Below, in pieces: positions 7,238 through 15,163 of a stretch of 42,660 bases of DNA. Numbering within the stretch: position 1 is the stretch's first letter; every line of letters starts with the position of its first letter. Below the pieces are notes generated by a model, which was not told the origin of the DNA, did not search any database, and saw only the letters and a list, made by a program, of their open reading frames with translations. Origin of the DNA: Natrinema gari JCM 14663 (lineage in GTDB: Archaea > Halobacteriota > Halobacteria > Halobacteriales > Natrialbaceae). The position numbers were made by a program, and so were the translations under genes. Location: positions 74,998 to 117,657 of the forward strand of contig NZ_AOIJ01000038.1 of NCBI RefSeq assembly GCF_000337175.1. The letters run 5' to 3'.

Positions 7238-9076
7238 ATGACACGGATTATCTGGATTATCGCGGCAGTACTGGTGACCTTCACCGTCGGTTACGTGGGG
7301 TATTCGCGGTATCTCACGCGGTTCGTCGAACTCGACGCGGACGCCGAAACGCCGGCACACAAATACGAGGACGGACAGGAGTACGTTCCCTCGAAGAAGT
7401 CGGTTCTGTTGGGCCACCACTACTCGAGTATCGCGGGTGGGGCCCCGATCGTGGGGCCGATCACGGCGGGTGCCATCTGGGGATGGGTGCCCGCGTTGCT
7501 GTGGATCGCCCTCGGAAACCCGTTGATGGGGGCCGTCCACGACTTCGTTTCGCTGTCGGGGAGTCTCCGCCACGAGGGGAAGTCGATCGGGTACATGATC
7601 GGCGAGTACGTCGGCGAGAGCGGTAAGAACATGCTGCTGTGGTTCGCGTTCCTGACGATCATGCTGGTCGTGGCAGTGTTCGCGCTAGTCGTGGGGATCG
7701 TCTTCAACGAGTATCCGCAGGTGGTCACGGCGTCCCTGCTCTACATCGGGCTGGCGCTGGTGTTCGGGGTCTACCTCTACCAGTTCAACGGCCCGTTTCT
7801 CCCCGGGACGGTGCTGTTCGTCGCAGGGGTCTTCGCGGCCGTCTGGGTGGGGCTCCAGTATCCGTTGGCGTTGTTCGCCGGGGACTACCCGGCCGGGACG
7901 ATCGTGCTGCTCGGCGGTACCGGTGAGTGGGTACCAGGAGCGGAGGCGCTCGGTGGTAATACGGCGGGGTGGATTCCCGTCGTCATGATCTATGCCGCGG
8001 TCGCGAGTGCACTGCCCGTGTGGGTGTTGCTCCAACCGCGTGATTACCTCTCGTCGTTCCTGCTCTACACCGGCGTCGGCGGGGCGGTCGTGGCAATCAT
8101 CGCCGGAACGCTCCTCGGAACGTCGACCGACCCGCTCGTCATCGACAGTTCCATCGGCGCGTTCGAAGGGTTCTGGGGCGTCGAAGGCGCGGGATTAGCG
8201 CCGCTGTTCCCGCTTTTGTTCATTACGATCGCCTGCGGGACGATCAGCGGCTTCCACTCGCTGGTTTCCTCGGGGACGACCGCCAAACAGCTCAACAACG
8301 AGACCGACGCCCGGCTGATCGGTTACGGCGGGATGCTCGGCGAAGGGCTCCTCGCGGCAGTCGCGCTCTCGACGCTCGCGGTGGCTGGTTTTGCCGATCC
8401 CGAAGGCGGCATCGGCGCTGCGCTGCCGAACTTCGCCGAAGGCGGCGGCATGATCCTGACGAGCCTCGGCGTTCCCGTGACGGTGGGCGAGGTGTTCATG
8501 GCGCTGGTCCTCTGTAGCTTCCTGCTGACGTCGACCGACACGGCCGTCCGCCTCGGGCGGTACATGATGGAAGAAATCGTCGGTACGCCCGCGGGGCGGA
8601 CCGACACGGGACTGAACCTCAGCATCCGGTCGATCGCTCGCGGCCGATACACCAACCCGGTCGTCCAGATCGTTCCCGCGTACCTGCTGGTCGTCTCCGG
8701 CCAGTGGGTCGTCCTCTGGCAACTGTTCGGCGGTGCGAACCAGTTGCTCGCGGCGCTTGCACTGCTGACCGCGACCGTCTGGCTCGCCAACTGGGACGAC
8801 AACAAACAGCTCGTCTCCACCGGTGTGCCGATGGCGATCATGGTCACGATCACTATCCTCGGACTCTCGATCCTGGTGTTCTACGAGAACCTCTACCTAA
8901 ACCTGATTCAGGGTGGCGCGGAAACCGTCGGTGCCATGCTCTCTTCGGGGATACAGATGCTCCTCGGACTGATCCTCATCGGGCTGGCGCTCGCGCTCGT
9001 CAGGCTGGGCTACAGGAACATCCGGACCGTCCGTCGTGGCCCCGAGACGCCGGCTGCCGGCCCCGGCGACGACTAA
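7238..9076 (+). CDS. cstA: CstA-family carbon starvation / peptide transporter
   Basis: A 612-residue polytopic membrane protein with about 16 hydrophobic segments. Family blocks are clear: GHHYSSIAGGAPIVGPI near residue 70, WIALGNPLMGAVHDF near 100, ACGTISGFHSLVSSGTT in the middle and QLFGGANQLLAALAL near the end. CstA proteins take up peptides or pyruvate across the cell membrane; the cargo in haloarchaea is not settled. The start is the ATG at 7238 followed directly by a TM helix (RIIWIIAAVLVTFTVGYVGY); the in-frame extension to 7100 is basic and lacks a promoter. An AT-rich element at 7196-7204 would give a leader of about ten bases. Confidence 0.92.
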   Translation: MTRIIWIIAAVLVTFTVGYVGYSRYLTRFVELDADAETPAHKYEDGQEYVPSKKSVLLGHHYSSIAGGAPIVGPITAGAIWGWVPALLWIALGNPLMGAVHDFVSLSGSLRHEGKSIGYMIGEYVGESGKNMLLWFAFLTIMLVVAVFALVVGIVFNEYPQVVTASLLYIGLALVFGVYLYQFNGPFLPGTVLFVAGVFAAVWVGLQYPLALFAGDYPAGTIVLLGGTGEWVPGAEALGGNTAGWIPVVMIYAAVASALPVWVLLQPRDYLSSFLLYTGVGGAVVAIIAGTLLGTSTDPLVIDSSIGAFEGFWGVEGAGLAPLFPLLFITIACGTISGFHSLVSSGTTAKQLNNETDARLIGYGGMLGEGLLAAVALSTLAVAGFADPEGGIGAALPNFAEGGGMILTSLGVPVTVGEVFMALVLCSFLLTSTDTAVRLGRYMMEEIVGTPAGRTDTGLNLSIRSIARGRYTNPVVQIVPAYLLVVSGQWVVLWQLFGGANQLLAALALLTATVWLANWDDNKQLVSTGVPMAIMVTITILGLSILVFYENLYLNLIQGGAETVGAMLSSGIQMLLGLILIGLALALVRLGYRNIRTVRRGPETPAAGPGDD

Positions 9077-9082
9077 CGGCTC

Positions 9083-9106
9083 CCGACCGCCGCCGTTTTC
9101 GGTCGG
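9083..9106 (+). terminator. Hairpin between convergent genes after cstA
   Basis: CCGACC (9083-9088) pairs with GGTCGG (9101-9106); the loop holds TTTT. It begins seven bases after the cstA stop and sits between two converging genes, a suitable place for a terminator. Confidence 0.45.
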
Positions 9107-9143
9107 CCGCTGACCGGTATCCGTGACCCGAGCCGACCGTCAC

Positions 9144-9752
9144 CTACCGCCAGAACCGCTTTGCGAACCGCGACAGCAGTCCCTCCTCTGGTTCGCTCAC
9201 GGTCTCCCAGAGGGTAAACGCCTCCACGACATCGGCGGCCTCGCTGCCGACATGCGCCTCGGACTCGGGATCGACGACGACGAGATTGATCTCGTAGTGG
9301 CCGTGATACCCGAACTTCAGTAACGTCCGGTCGCGGAACCCGGCAACGAACTCGCGAACGGCGTCGGGTATCCCGTCGGCGACGAGGACGAACGTCACAT
9401 CCGTCCCGAAGTGTTCCTCGTCGGCGACGATCAGGTCGTCCGCGAGGTCGTGACCGAGGGCGACGAGTCGCTCGAGTTCCGCGACCGTCGGCCGGGAGTC
9501 GCGTCGAACGAAGAGGTACTCCTCGGCCTCGTGGTCGGCATAACTCACTGCCGGATGGAAGAACTGTTTCTGGTTGCGCACGCGCATCTCCCCGTAGAGA
9601 GCCCATCGCTCGCCGCCGACGCGGTGGTCCTTCTCGAGGTCGTAGCTGTACAGCAATCGGTCGGACACCCGATCGAGGTACTCGTCGTCCCAGTCGGGTA
9701 CCGCCTCGCGGATCTCCGCCGGCAGTTCCGCTGGCCGTGCGTTGTCGCTCAT
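9144..9752 (-). CDS. Conserved haloarchaeal protein of unknown function
   Basis: A 202-residue soluble acidic protein with no membrane segment and no metal or nucleotide motif I can name. Residues 18-75 are mixed alpha/beta with many aromatics (DEYLDRVSDRLLYSYDLEKD, WALYGEMRVRNQKQFF, SYADHEAEEYLFV). Residues about 85-165 look like an alternating helix/strand fold (ELERLVALGHDLADDLI, DVTFVLVADGIPDAVREFV, HYEINLVVVDPE). It ends in a basic helix (LLSRFAKRFWR) that could touch membrane or nucleic acid. It converges on cstA, and I saw no clear TATA box at the expected distance from this ATG. I do not recognise its function. Confidence 0.7.
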   Translation of the reverse strand: MSDNARPAELPAEIREAVPDWDDEYLDRVSDRLLYSYDLEKDHRVGGERWALYGEMRVRNQKQFFHPAVSYADHEAEEYLFVRRDSRPTVAELERLVALGHDLADDLIVADEEHFGTDVTFVLVADGIPDAVREFVAGFRDRTLLKFGYHGHYEINLVVVDPESEAHVGSEAADVVEAFTLWETVSEPEEGLLSRFAKRFWR

Positions 9753-9950
9753 CGTGCGTCGGTGGCGCGTGACGGCGGTCGGTCACGACTCGGCAACGGT
9801 TCCGTGCGATCTCGGCCCATGTCGCGTACACTCACACCACCGGTTACCGTCGCGGTATCAAATAACCGTCGGTGAGCCGCGGTCGAGACCGCGCCGATCG
9901 CCGCCGCGCGCCGGCAGCCGGTAAGTTTTAGCCGTCGGAGACGAACCATC

Positions 9951-10202
9951 GTGCAAGGAATTCACATGGGTGGGAAGCGAGCCGAAGCCTGCGGCCGGTG
10001 TTCTATGTCCACGGTCGTCGCTGTCGCCTCGTCCGGCGACGAAAACGAGGGAGCCGACGGCGACGCGGGCCGGGACCCGTTCGGTGAGGCTGCCATTGAG
10101 ATCGACGATGACGAACTCCGACTGGTCTCGCCGGGTGCCTGGGCCGGACGCGTGACCGAGCGACTCGACGACCTCGGCCGGCGGCTCGTTTACGGCCAGT
10201 AG
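9951..10202 (+). CDS. Small acidic hypothetical protein
   Basis: A small ORF of up to 83 residues, with three possible starts: GTG 9951, ATG 9966 or ATG 10005. A TTTTAG-type box at 9924-9930 lies about 24 bases before the GTG, favouring 9951, but haloarchaeal-type acidic composition begins only at the ATG at 10005 (65 residues). The C-terminal half reads like a conserved domain (IEIDDDELRLVSPGAWAGRV, then TERLDDLGRRLVYG). It is soluble with no recognised family. The next gene converges on it 33 bases away. Confidence 0.45.
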   Translation: MQGIHMGGKRAEACGRCSMSTVVAVASSGDENEGADGDAGRDPFGEAAIEIDDDELRLVSPGAWAGRVTERLDDLGRRLVYGQ

Positions 10203-10235
10203 GGGCGCCGCCGGCCGCAGGCGACGCGATCGCGT

Positions 10236-10472
10236 TCACGACATCGTTACGAGATACGTCATCGCGAACAACAGTATCGCGGCCGTCGCGACGTTGACGA
10301 ACCCGAATTCGAGCACGTCCAGAAACGACAGGCCCCAGACGACCGCCCACGCGAACAGCGCCGACAGCACGGCGTTCATCGCGATCAACACGCGGGGATC
10401 GCCCTGCGAGGACGAGACGCCCGCCTCGAACCCGTCCCCGGCACCGTCACGATCAGTGTCACCGTCGCTCAT
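10236..10472 (-). CDS. Small two-TM haloarchaeal membrane protein
   Basis: A 78-residue protein: an acidic, Gly-rich N-terminal tail of about 27 residues, then two TM helices (about residues 32-50 and 55-76). 'DPRVLIAMNAVLSALFAW' marks the first helix. The pattern resembles a haloarchaea-only family I believe is called DUF8107; function unknown. The ATG at 10472 is preceded by ACTTATACT at 10495-10503 (minus strand), 27 bases upstream, so the start is well supported. The gene starts divergently from the interrupted gene at 10608. Confidence 0.7.
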   Translation of the reverse strand: MSDGDTDRDGAGDGFEAGVSSSQGDPRVLIAMNAVLSALFAWAVVWGLSFLDVLEFGFVNVATAAILLFAMTYLVTMS

Positions 10473-10607
10473 ACAGGGAGAGGTCGATACCGCCACTTAT
10501 ACTGTTCGCTGTCTCGACCCGGCGCGTCCACCGACGGGGCCGGGAACCGCGGACGACCGTGACGGCACACGGTGTCGTTCTTTGTCGTTCGCCGGCGACG
10601 GGTCGGT

Positions 10608-10928
10608 ATGCACCTCCGAAACCGTCACGGCGTGCGGATCGACCCCGTGCCGTTTGTCGTAGTCGTCGGGCTCGCGTTCATGTTCCTCCTGTCGTTCGGG
10701 CCGCTGTACGGGTAGGCACTGGGACTCCCCCTCGAGAGCGCGATCGCGCTCTCCGCGGCGGTGTTTACCGTCGTCGCCGTCGTCGCGTTCTATCGACAAG
10801 TGTGGACGTTTCGGCCGGACCGCGCCGGTACCGTGCCGTCCGCAGTTCGTGCCGAACGGCTGTTTCAACTCATTCCGATTCTCGCGGCGCTCCTCGTCGC
10901 GCTCGCGATTCCGCTCATCGTCGGCTAG
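10608..10928 (+). pseudogene. Three-TM membrane protein gene interrupted by an in-frame TAG
   Basis: Reading from ATG 10608 gives 35 residues (MHLRNRHGVRIDPVPFVVVV... to GPLYG), then TAG at 10713-10715, then 70 more sense codons in the same frame to TAG at 10926-10928. The second part keeps haloarchaeal codon use and two clear TM helices (AIALSAAVFTVVAVVAFY and LFQLIPILAALLVALAIPLI), so the whole looks like one ~106-residue three-TM protein. Intact relatives, as I recall them, read YAQALGLPL or similar here, so a CAG to TAG change is the simplest cause. A sequencing error or readthrough are alternatives. It lies just upstream of and convergent with the CobW gene. Confidence 0.6.
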
Positions 10929-10971
10929 GCGACCGTCCCCGCAACAGACGGACCGGGACTGCGCGTGCTGA

Positions 10972-12219
10972 TCAGGGCTCCCGAATGACGGTTTCCACAC
11001 CCTGCGTCGTGGGGAACGGGCCGCCATCGAACGCCGTCGCCCACTCCTCGTCGGTGACGAGTGCATCCTCGAGTGCCGCCCGGAGCGCTCCCTCGTCGTA
11101 GTCGGTGCCGATGACCACGAGTTCCGTCCGCCGGTCGCCGTACTCGTCGTGCCACTCGAGGTCGGGCCGGTTCGACCGATACATGTCGCGTTCGACCTCG
11201 GGCAGGCTCGCGATCCAGGGCCCCTGTGCGGTGGCCCTGACCGATGGCCCAGCCTGAGCGATCGAGAGTCGCATCTCGGTGCCGGCGAGCCAGACGGTCC
11301 CCTTCGAGCGGACGATCGATCGCGGCAGGGTCCGGAGGACGGAGGCGAACCGTTCCGGGTGGAACGGCCGGCGGGATCGGTAGACGAACGACGAGACGCC
11401 GTACACGTCATCGGGGTGGTGATGATCGTGGCGCTCCCCCGTCTCGGCCCGCTGGCCGTCGTGAGCGCCGTGCTCGCTCTCGTTATGGTCGTGCTCGTCG
11501 GCCGCCTCGAGCGCTCGCTGCCAGCCCGGCCGATCGGTCACGCGCCCGGAACCGAACAGGTCGGCACCGAGCAGGCGGTCGGGATCGACCGCCGAGAACA
11601 CCGTCGGGATCGTCTCGGCCTCGGGCTGGAGCGCGGAAACGAGGTCCTCGGCCGTCGCGAGTTCGGCATCGGAACACAGATCGGCCTTGTTGAGCAAGAC
11701 GAGGTTCGAAACCTCGACCTGTTCGACGAGCAGATCCGAGAGCGGCCGGTCGCCCTCGTCCCCTCGCCGCTTCGGCCGTTCCTCGTCCGCGAAGGCGTCG
11801 AGGAACGCGGGCGTATCGAGGACGGTCACGAGCGTATCGACGTCGTAGAGCGCCGCGACGCGGGACTCGGTGGTGAACAGCCGGGCTACGGGCGCGGGCT
11901 CGGAGATCCCGGACGACTCGACGACGAGGTGATCGAACGACCGATCCCGAGCCAGCCTGCCCACGGCGGTCTCGAGGTCGTCCTGCAGTTCACAGCAGAT
12001 ACAGCCGTTCGAGAGTTCCGCGACACCGTCATCGATTTCGAGTTCCGAGCCCTCGGCGACGAGTTCGGCGTCGACGTTGACGTCGCCCATGTCGTTGACC
12101 AGCACCGCCAGCGTCCGGTCGGCACTCGAGAGCAGGTGATTGAGCAGCGTCGTCTTGCCGGCACCCAGGCTCCCCGAAAGGATCGTCACCGGGATCGTCC
12201 CGTCCGTATCCGTCTTCAT
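10972..12219 (-). CDS. CobW/COG0523-family GTPase, metal chaperone
   Basis: A 415-residue G3E P-loop GTPase. The P-loop is GSLGAGKTT (16-24), the metal-binding CICC is at 73-76 (NGCICCELQDDL), ESSG at 101-104 and NKAD at 177-180. A His-rich loop lies at 243-268 (DEHDHNESEHGAHDG, then RHDHHHPDD), and a CobW C-terminal domain follows from about 274 (YGVSSFVYRSRRPFHPERF). COG0523 proteins deliver zinc, cobalt or other metals to client enzymes using GTP hydrolysis; the His loop points to zinc or cobalt/nickel, but the metal is inference. The start is ATG 12219, backed by a CTTTCAAGG box at 12242-12250; the 25-codon extension crosses that box. Confidence 0.87.
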   Translation of the reverse strand: MKTDTDGTIPVTILSGSLGAGKTTLLNHLLSSADRTLAVLVNDMGDVNVDAELVAEGSELEIDDGVAELSNGCICCELQDDLETAVGRLARDRSFDHLVVESSGISEPAPVARLFTTESRVAALYDVDTLVTVLDTPAFLDAFADEERPKRRGDEGDRPLSDLLVEQVEVSNLVLLNKADLCSDAELATAEDLVSALQPEAETIPTVFSAVDPDRLLGADLFGSGRVTDRPGWQRALEAADEHDHNESEHGAHDGQRAETGERHDHHHPDDVYGVSSFVYRSRRPFHPERFASVLRTLPRSIVRSKGTVWLAGTEMRLSIAQAGPSVRATAQGPWIASLPEVERDMYRSNRPDLEWHDEYGDRRTELVVIGTDYDEGALRAALEDALVTDEEWATAFDGGPFPTTQGVETVIREP

Positions 12220-12241
12220 ACCGAGTACTGGGATCGGAGCG

Positions 12242-12270
12242 CCTTGAAAGCGATCCACGAGGGTTTTTAG
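12242..12270. promoter_or_regulatory. Divergent TATA boxes: CobW gene (-) and Get3 operon (+)
   Basis: Minus-strand CTTTCAAGG (12242-12250) is 27 bases before the CobW ATG at 12219. Plus-strand GTTTTTAG (12263-12270) is about 26 bases before the ATG at 12293. The two boxes are within 30 bases, so the genes could share a control site. Confidence 0.5.
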
Positions 12271-12292
12271 CGTTCGATACACAGTTACTGCC

Positions 12293-12589
12293 ATGGATCT
12301 GGCCGATCGGATCGACGCGTTTCGCGAGCGACTCGACGAGTGGCTGCGGGGCCTCTATCACGGCATGATCTCGCATCCGGCATACGAGAAGATCGAGAAG
12401 GAAGCCGAAGACACCGAGGACGCGTTCGTGCTGGCGTGTTTCCCGGACGCGTTCGGCATCCCGTCGCCGGTGTCCTACTACACCGCGGAACTGCTCCCCT
12501 ACCTCGAAGACGAGTTTGAATCGTGGGAGCGGCGGCTGTGGGACCGCGGAACGTACCTCGAACGGAAAGGCCAGCAGTATCACTTCTGA
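12293..12589 (+). CDS. Conserved 98-residue protein, translationally coupled to Get3
   Basis: A 98-residue soluble protein, helical and aromatic-rich: DRIDAFRERLDEWLRGLYHG (4-23), HPAYEKIEKEAEDTEDAFVL (28-47), FPDAFGIPSPVSYYTAELLP (50-69), then a helix with WERRLWDRGTY. No metal, nucleotide or membrane motif is visible. Its TGA stop (12587-12589) overlaps the ATG of the Get3-like ATPase (TGATG), so the two are made together. This suggests a partner or adaptor of the ATPase; that is inference from gene order. The start is supported by a TATA box at 12263-12270. I do not know a named family. Confidence 0.75.
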   Translation: MDLADRIDAFRERLDEWLRGLYHGMISHPAYEKIEKEAEDTEDAFVLACFPDAFGIPSPVSYYTAELLPYLEDEFESWERRLWDRGTYLERKGQQYHF

Positions 12590-13575
12590 TGGAGCCGTTC
12601 GTCTTCTTCGGCGGCAAGGGCGGTGTCGGCAAGACGACCGTCTCGTGTGCGTACGCGCTCCGCTGTGCGCGCGACGGCCAGCGAACCCTCGTCGTCTCGA
12701 CCGACCCGGCCCACTCCGTCACCGACGTGTTCGACCAGCCGTTCGACGACTCCCCGCGATCGGTCGACGGGATCGACGGACTCGACGCGGTGGAGATCGA
12801 TCCCGAAGACGAGGTCACTCGCCACCTAGACGAGCTCCGACAGGACCTCTCCGAGCAGGTGTCGGCGTCGATGGTCAACGAGATCAACCGCCAACTCGAG
12901 ATGGCACACGGAACCCCCGGGGCCTACGAGTCGGCGCTGTTCGACCGGTTCGTCGACGTAATGCGGACCTCGGAGCCGTACGACCGCGTCGTCTTCGATA
13001 CCTCGCCGACGGGGAGTACGCTCCGACTACTCGGTCTCCCCGACCTGCTCGAGGGGTGGATCGACCGACTGATCCACAAGCGACGAACGAGCATCGACCT
13101 CTTCGAGAAGGCCGCCGTCGGGAACACCGAACCGCGCCGCGTGATGGCGGGTGATCCGGTCCTCGCGCGCCTGCAAGAGCGCAAGGAGTTCTTCGAGTTC
13201 GCCGGTTCGGCGCTGCACGACGACGCCGCCTTCTTCCTGGTCTTGAACCCGGACGAACTCTCGTTGAACGAGACTGAACGGGCGATCGCCACCCTTCGGG
13301 AGGAAGACCTCGCGGTCCGCGGTCTCGTCGCCAACAAACTCACGCCGTCGCCCGACCCCGACGAGGACGGCCGCGGCGCACGCTACCTCCGCGACCGCGT
13401 CGAGACGGAAGCGGCCCGTCTCGAGACCATCCGATCGGAGTTCGACCCGCCACTGGTCGCCGAGATCGGCTGGCGGAGTGCGGAGGTCACGGGCGATCTC
13501 CTGTCCGATGTCGCCGACAACCTCGACATCGAGACGGCCGCCGAGCCGCCGACGCACGTCTCCAGTGGACAGTGA
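12589..13575 (+). CDS. get3: ArsA/Get3-family ATPase
   Basis: A 328-residue single-domain P-loop ATPase. The deviant Walker A is GGKGGVGKTT (8-17), switch I is STDPAHSVTDVF (about 40-51), switch II is FDTSPTGSTLRLL, and the A-loop region is NKLTPSPDPDE. Get3 homologues bind hydrophobic tail anchors and deliver them to the membrane; ArsA relatives drive arsenite export. No arsenite Cys triad is present, no second ATPase half, and no CxxC dimer motif, which fits archaeal Get3-like proteins. Start by TGATG overlap with the preceding gene; the longer frame from 12523 lies inside that gene. Confidence 0.88.
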   Translation: MEPFVFFGGKGGVGKTTVSCAYALRCARDGQRTLVVSTDPAHSVTDVFDQPFDDSPRSVDGIDGLDAVEIDPEDEVTRHLDELRQDLSEQVSASMVNEINRQLEMAHGTPGAYESALFDRFVDVMRTSEPYDRVVFDTSPTGSTLRLLGLPDLLEGWIDRLIHKRRTSIDLFEKAAVGNTEPRRVMAGDPVLARLQERKEFFEFAGSALHDDAAFFLVLNPDELSLNETERAIATLREEDLAVRGLVANKLTPSPDPDEDGRGARYLRDRVETEAARLETIRSEFDPPLVAEIGWRSAEVTGDLLSDVADNLDIETAAEPPTHVSSGQ

Positions 13576-13708
13576 CCCGAGTGACACGCTGACCACGACG
13601 CCATCGTGCGAGCAGGTGGACACTGACTCTCAGTTGCGACGCTCGATCGCGCCGGCCACGCGGACGTGCCACGCCCACGCATACCACTTCGCCCGCGGAC
13701 AGAAACCC

Positions 13709-13714
13709 GTTTAG
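13709..13714 (+). promoter_or_regulatory. TATA box of the YchF-type GTPase gene
   Basis: GTTTAG centred about 26 bases before the ATG at 13738. Confidence 0.5.
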
Positions 13715-13737
13715 GCGGGCCGCGCCACCGACGGATA

Positions 13738-14937
13738 ATGAGTACGAGTTACCGGATCGGACTCGTCGGCAAACCCTCCGTCGGCAAGTCCTCCTTTTTC
13801 AACGCAGCGACGATGAACGACGTTCCCGAGGGGGCCTACCCGTTCACGACGATCGACCCGAGCGTGGGCGAGGCCTACGTCCGCGTCGACTGTGCGGCAC
13901 CCGAGTTCGACGAGGAATGCACGCCGACCGTCGGCTACTGCGACCACGGAACCCGCTTCGTCCCGACGAAACTCGTCGACGTAGCCGGATTGATCCCGGG
14001 CGCACACGAGGGCAACGGGCTGGGCAACCAGTTCCTCTCCGATCTCAACGAGACCGACGTGCTCGTCCACGTCGTCGACTTCTCCGGGGAAACGGACGCC
14101 GAGGGCGAACCCACCGAGGGACACGACCCGCGGGACGATATCGCATTTCTCGAGGAGGAACTCGACCAGTGGTATCTCGGCGTCTTGGAGAAGGGGATCA
14201 ACCGATACGAGACGGGGTACACCACCGAGGACGACGCCATCGAGGCGGAACTCGCCGAGCAGATGAGCGCGTTCAAGACGAACGAAGACGAGATCAAACG
14301 GCTCATTCGACGCGTCGACGTCGGCTTCGACCCCGACGAGTGGGACGAGGACGACCAACTCGAGCTCGCCCGTGAGATCCGCAAGGAGACCAAGCCGATG
14401 GTCATCGCGGCGAACAAGATGGACACGCCCGAAGCGCAGGCGAACTTCGAGGAGATCACCTCCGATCCCGACTACGACCACCTGACGATCGTTCCCTGCA
14501 GCGCCCACGCCGAGAAGGCCCTGAAGTCGGCCGATCAGGCCGGCGTCGTCGACTATCGACCGGGTGACCCGGACTTCGACATCGTCGGCGACGTCTCCGG
14601 CGAGCAGGAACAGGGCTTGGAGCGGATCCGGGACTTCCTCGAGGAGTTCGGTGCGACGGGCGTCCAGGCGGCCCTCGAGACGGCGCTTTTCGATGTCCTC
14701 GGCGTCACGCCCGTGTTCCCGGGCGGCGCGAACGGGCTGGGGAACGAACGGGGCGAGGTGCTGCCGGATTGTTATCTGATTCCGCCGAACTCGACCGCGG
14801 AGGACTTCGCCTACAGCCTCCACTCCGACATCGGCGACGGCTTCCTCCACGCGATCGACTGCCGGACGAACCGCCAACTGGGCAAGGACTACGAGGTCGC
14901 GTCTCGCGACGTGATCGAAATCATCACGACGAACTGA
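13738..14937 (+). CDS. YchF/OLA1-type TRAFAC GTPase with TGS domain
   Basis: A 399-residue Obg-related P-loop NTPase. G1 is GKPSVGKSS (11-19), the G2 region is PFTTIDP (35-41), G3 is DVAGL (81-85) followed by the glycine-rich PGAHEGNGLGNQFL, and G4 is NKMD (226-229). An alpha-helical insert spans about 125-215. A TGS domain forms the C-terminus (about 320-397: PDCYLIPPNSTAEDFAYSLH). These proteins bind ribosomes and use ATP or GTP; their precise role is uncertain. The protein is full length and very acidic. The upstream box GTTTAG decides the start. No operon partner; 226 bases of non-coding sequence follow. Confidence 0.9.
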   Translation: MSTSYRIGLVGKPSVGKSSFFNAATMNDVPEGAYPFTTIDPSVGEAYVRVDCAAPEFDEECTPTVGYCDHGTRFVPTKLVDVAGLIPGAHEGNGLGNQFLSDLNETDVLVHVVDFSGETDAEGEPTEGHDPRDDIAFLEEELDQWYLGVLEKGINRYETGYTTEDDAIEAELAEQMSAFKTNEDEIKRLIRRVDVGFDPDEWDEDDQLELAREIRKETKPMVIAANKMDTPEAQANFEEITSDPDYDHLTIVPCSAHAEKALKSADQAGVVDYRPGDPDFDIVGDVSGEQEQGLERIRDFLEEFGATGVQAALETALFDVLGVTPVFPGGANGLGNERGEVLPDCYLIPPNSTAEDFAYSLHSDIGDGFLHAIDCRTNRQLGKDYEVASRDVIEIITTN

Positions 14938-15163
14938 GCGACCGGCAGGGTGGCTTCCCGTGGGACAGTCCGTGTTTCGACCAGACCTGTCCGGGACAAG
15001 AACCCAGCGTCCTGTTCGGGGCGACGACGGACGGCAGCGGGGCCGTCACGCATCTCCTGCCGACGGCCGACCCGGCTGAGCTGCGGTCGGCGGCGTGCGA
15101 CGACAGACGTAGTCAGGTCAGCGTTACGCGGCGCGGATTGCTCGGAGACGACGGTGGGAATCG
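14938..15163. other. Intergenic region between convergent genes with competing inverted repeats
   Basis: No coding potential seen. GGACAG (14963-14968) can pair with CTGTCC (14987-14992), while TGTCC-G-GGACA (14988-14998) can fold alone, so the two structures exclude each other. Possibly only part of termination between converging genes. Confidence 0.35.

Noticed and set aside
10713-10715. Pyrrolysine reading of the in-frame TAG
   Set aside because: Haloarchaea of this type are not known to carry the pyrrolysine system, and no such genes are seen here; a nonsense change or error is simpler.
12589-13575. Arsenite pump ATPase function for the ArsA-like protein
   Set aside because: Only one ATPase half, no arsenite-binding cysteine triad and no ArsB/ArsR neighbours; a Get3-like role fits better.
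13711-14877. A 388-codon antisense frame across the YchF-type GTPase gene
   Set aside because: The plus strand has a full set of GTPase motifs and a TGS domain. The antisense frame shows no motif and mirrors its codon pattern.
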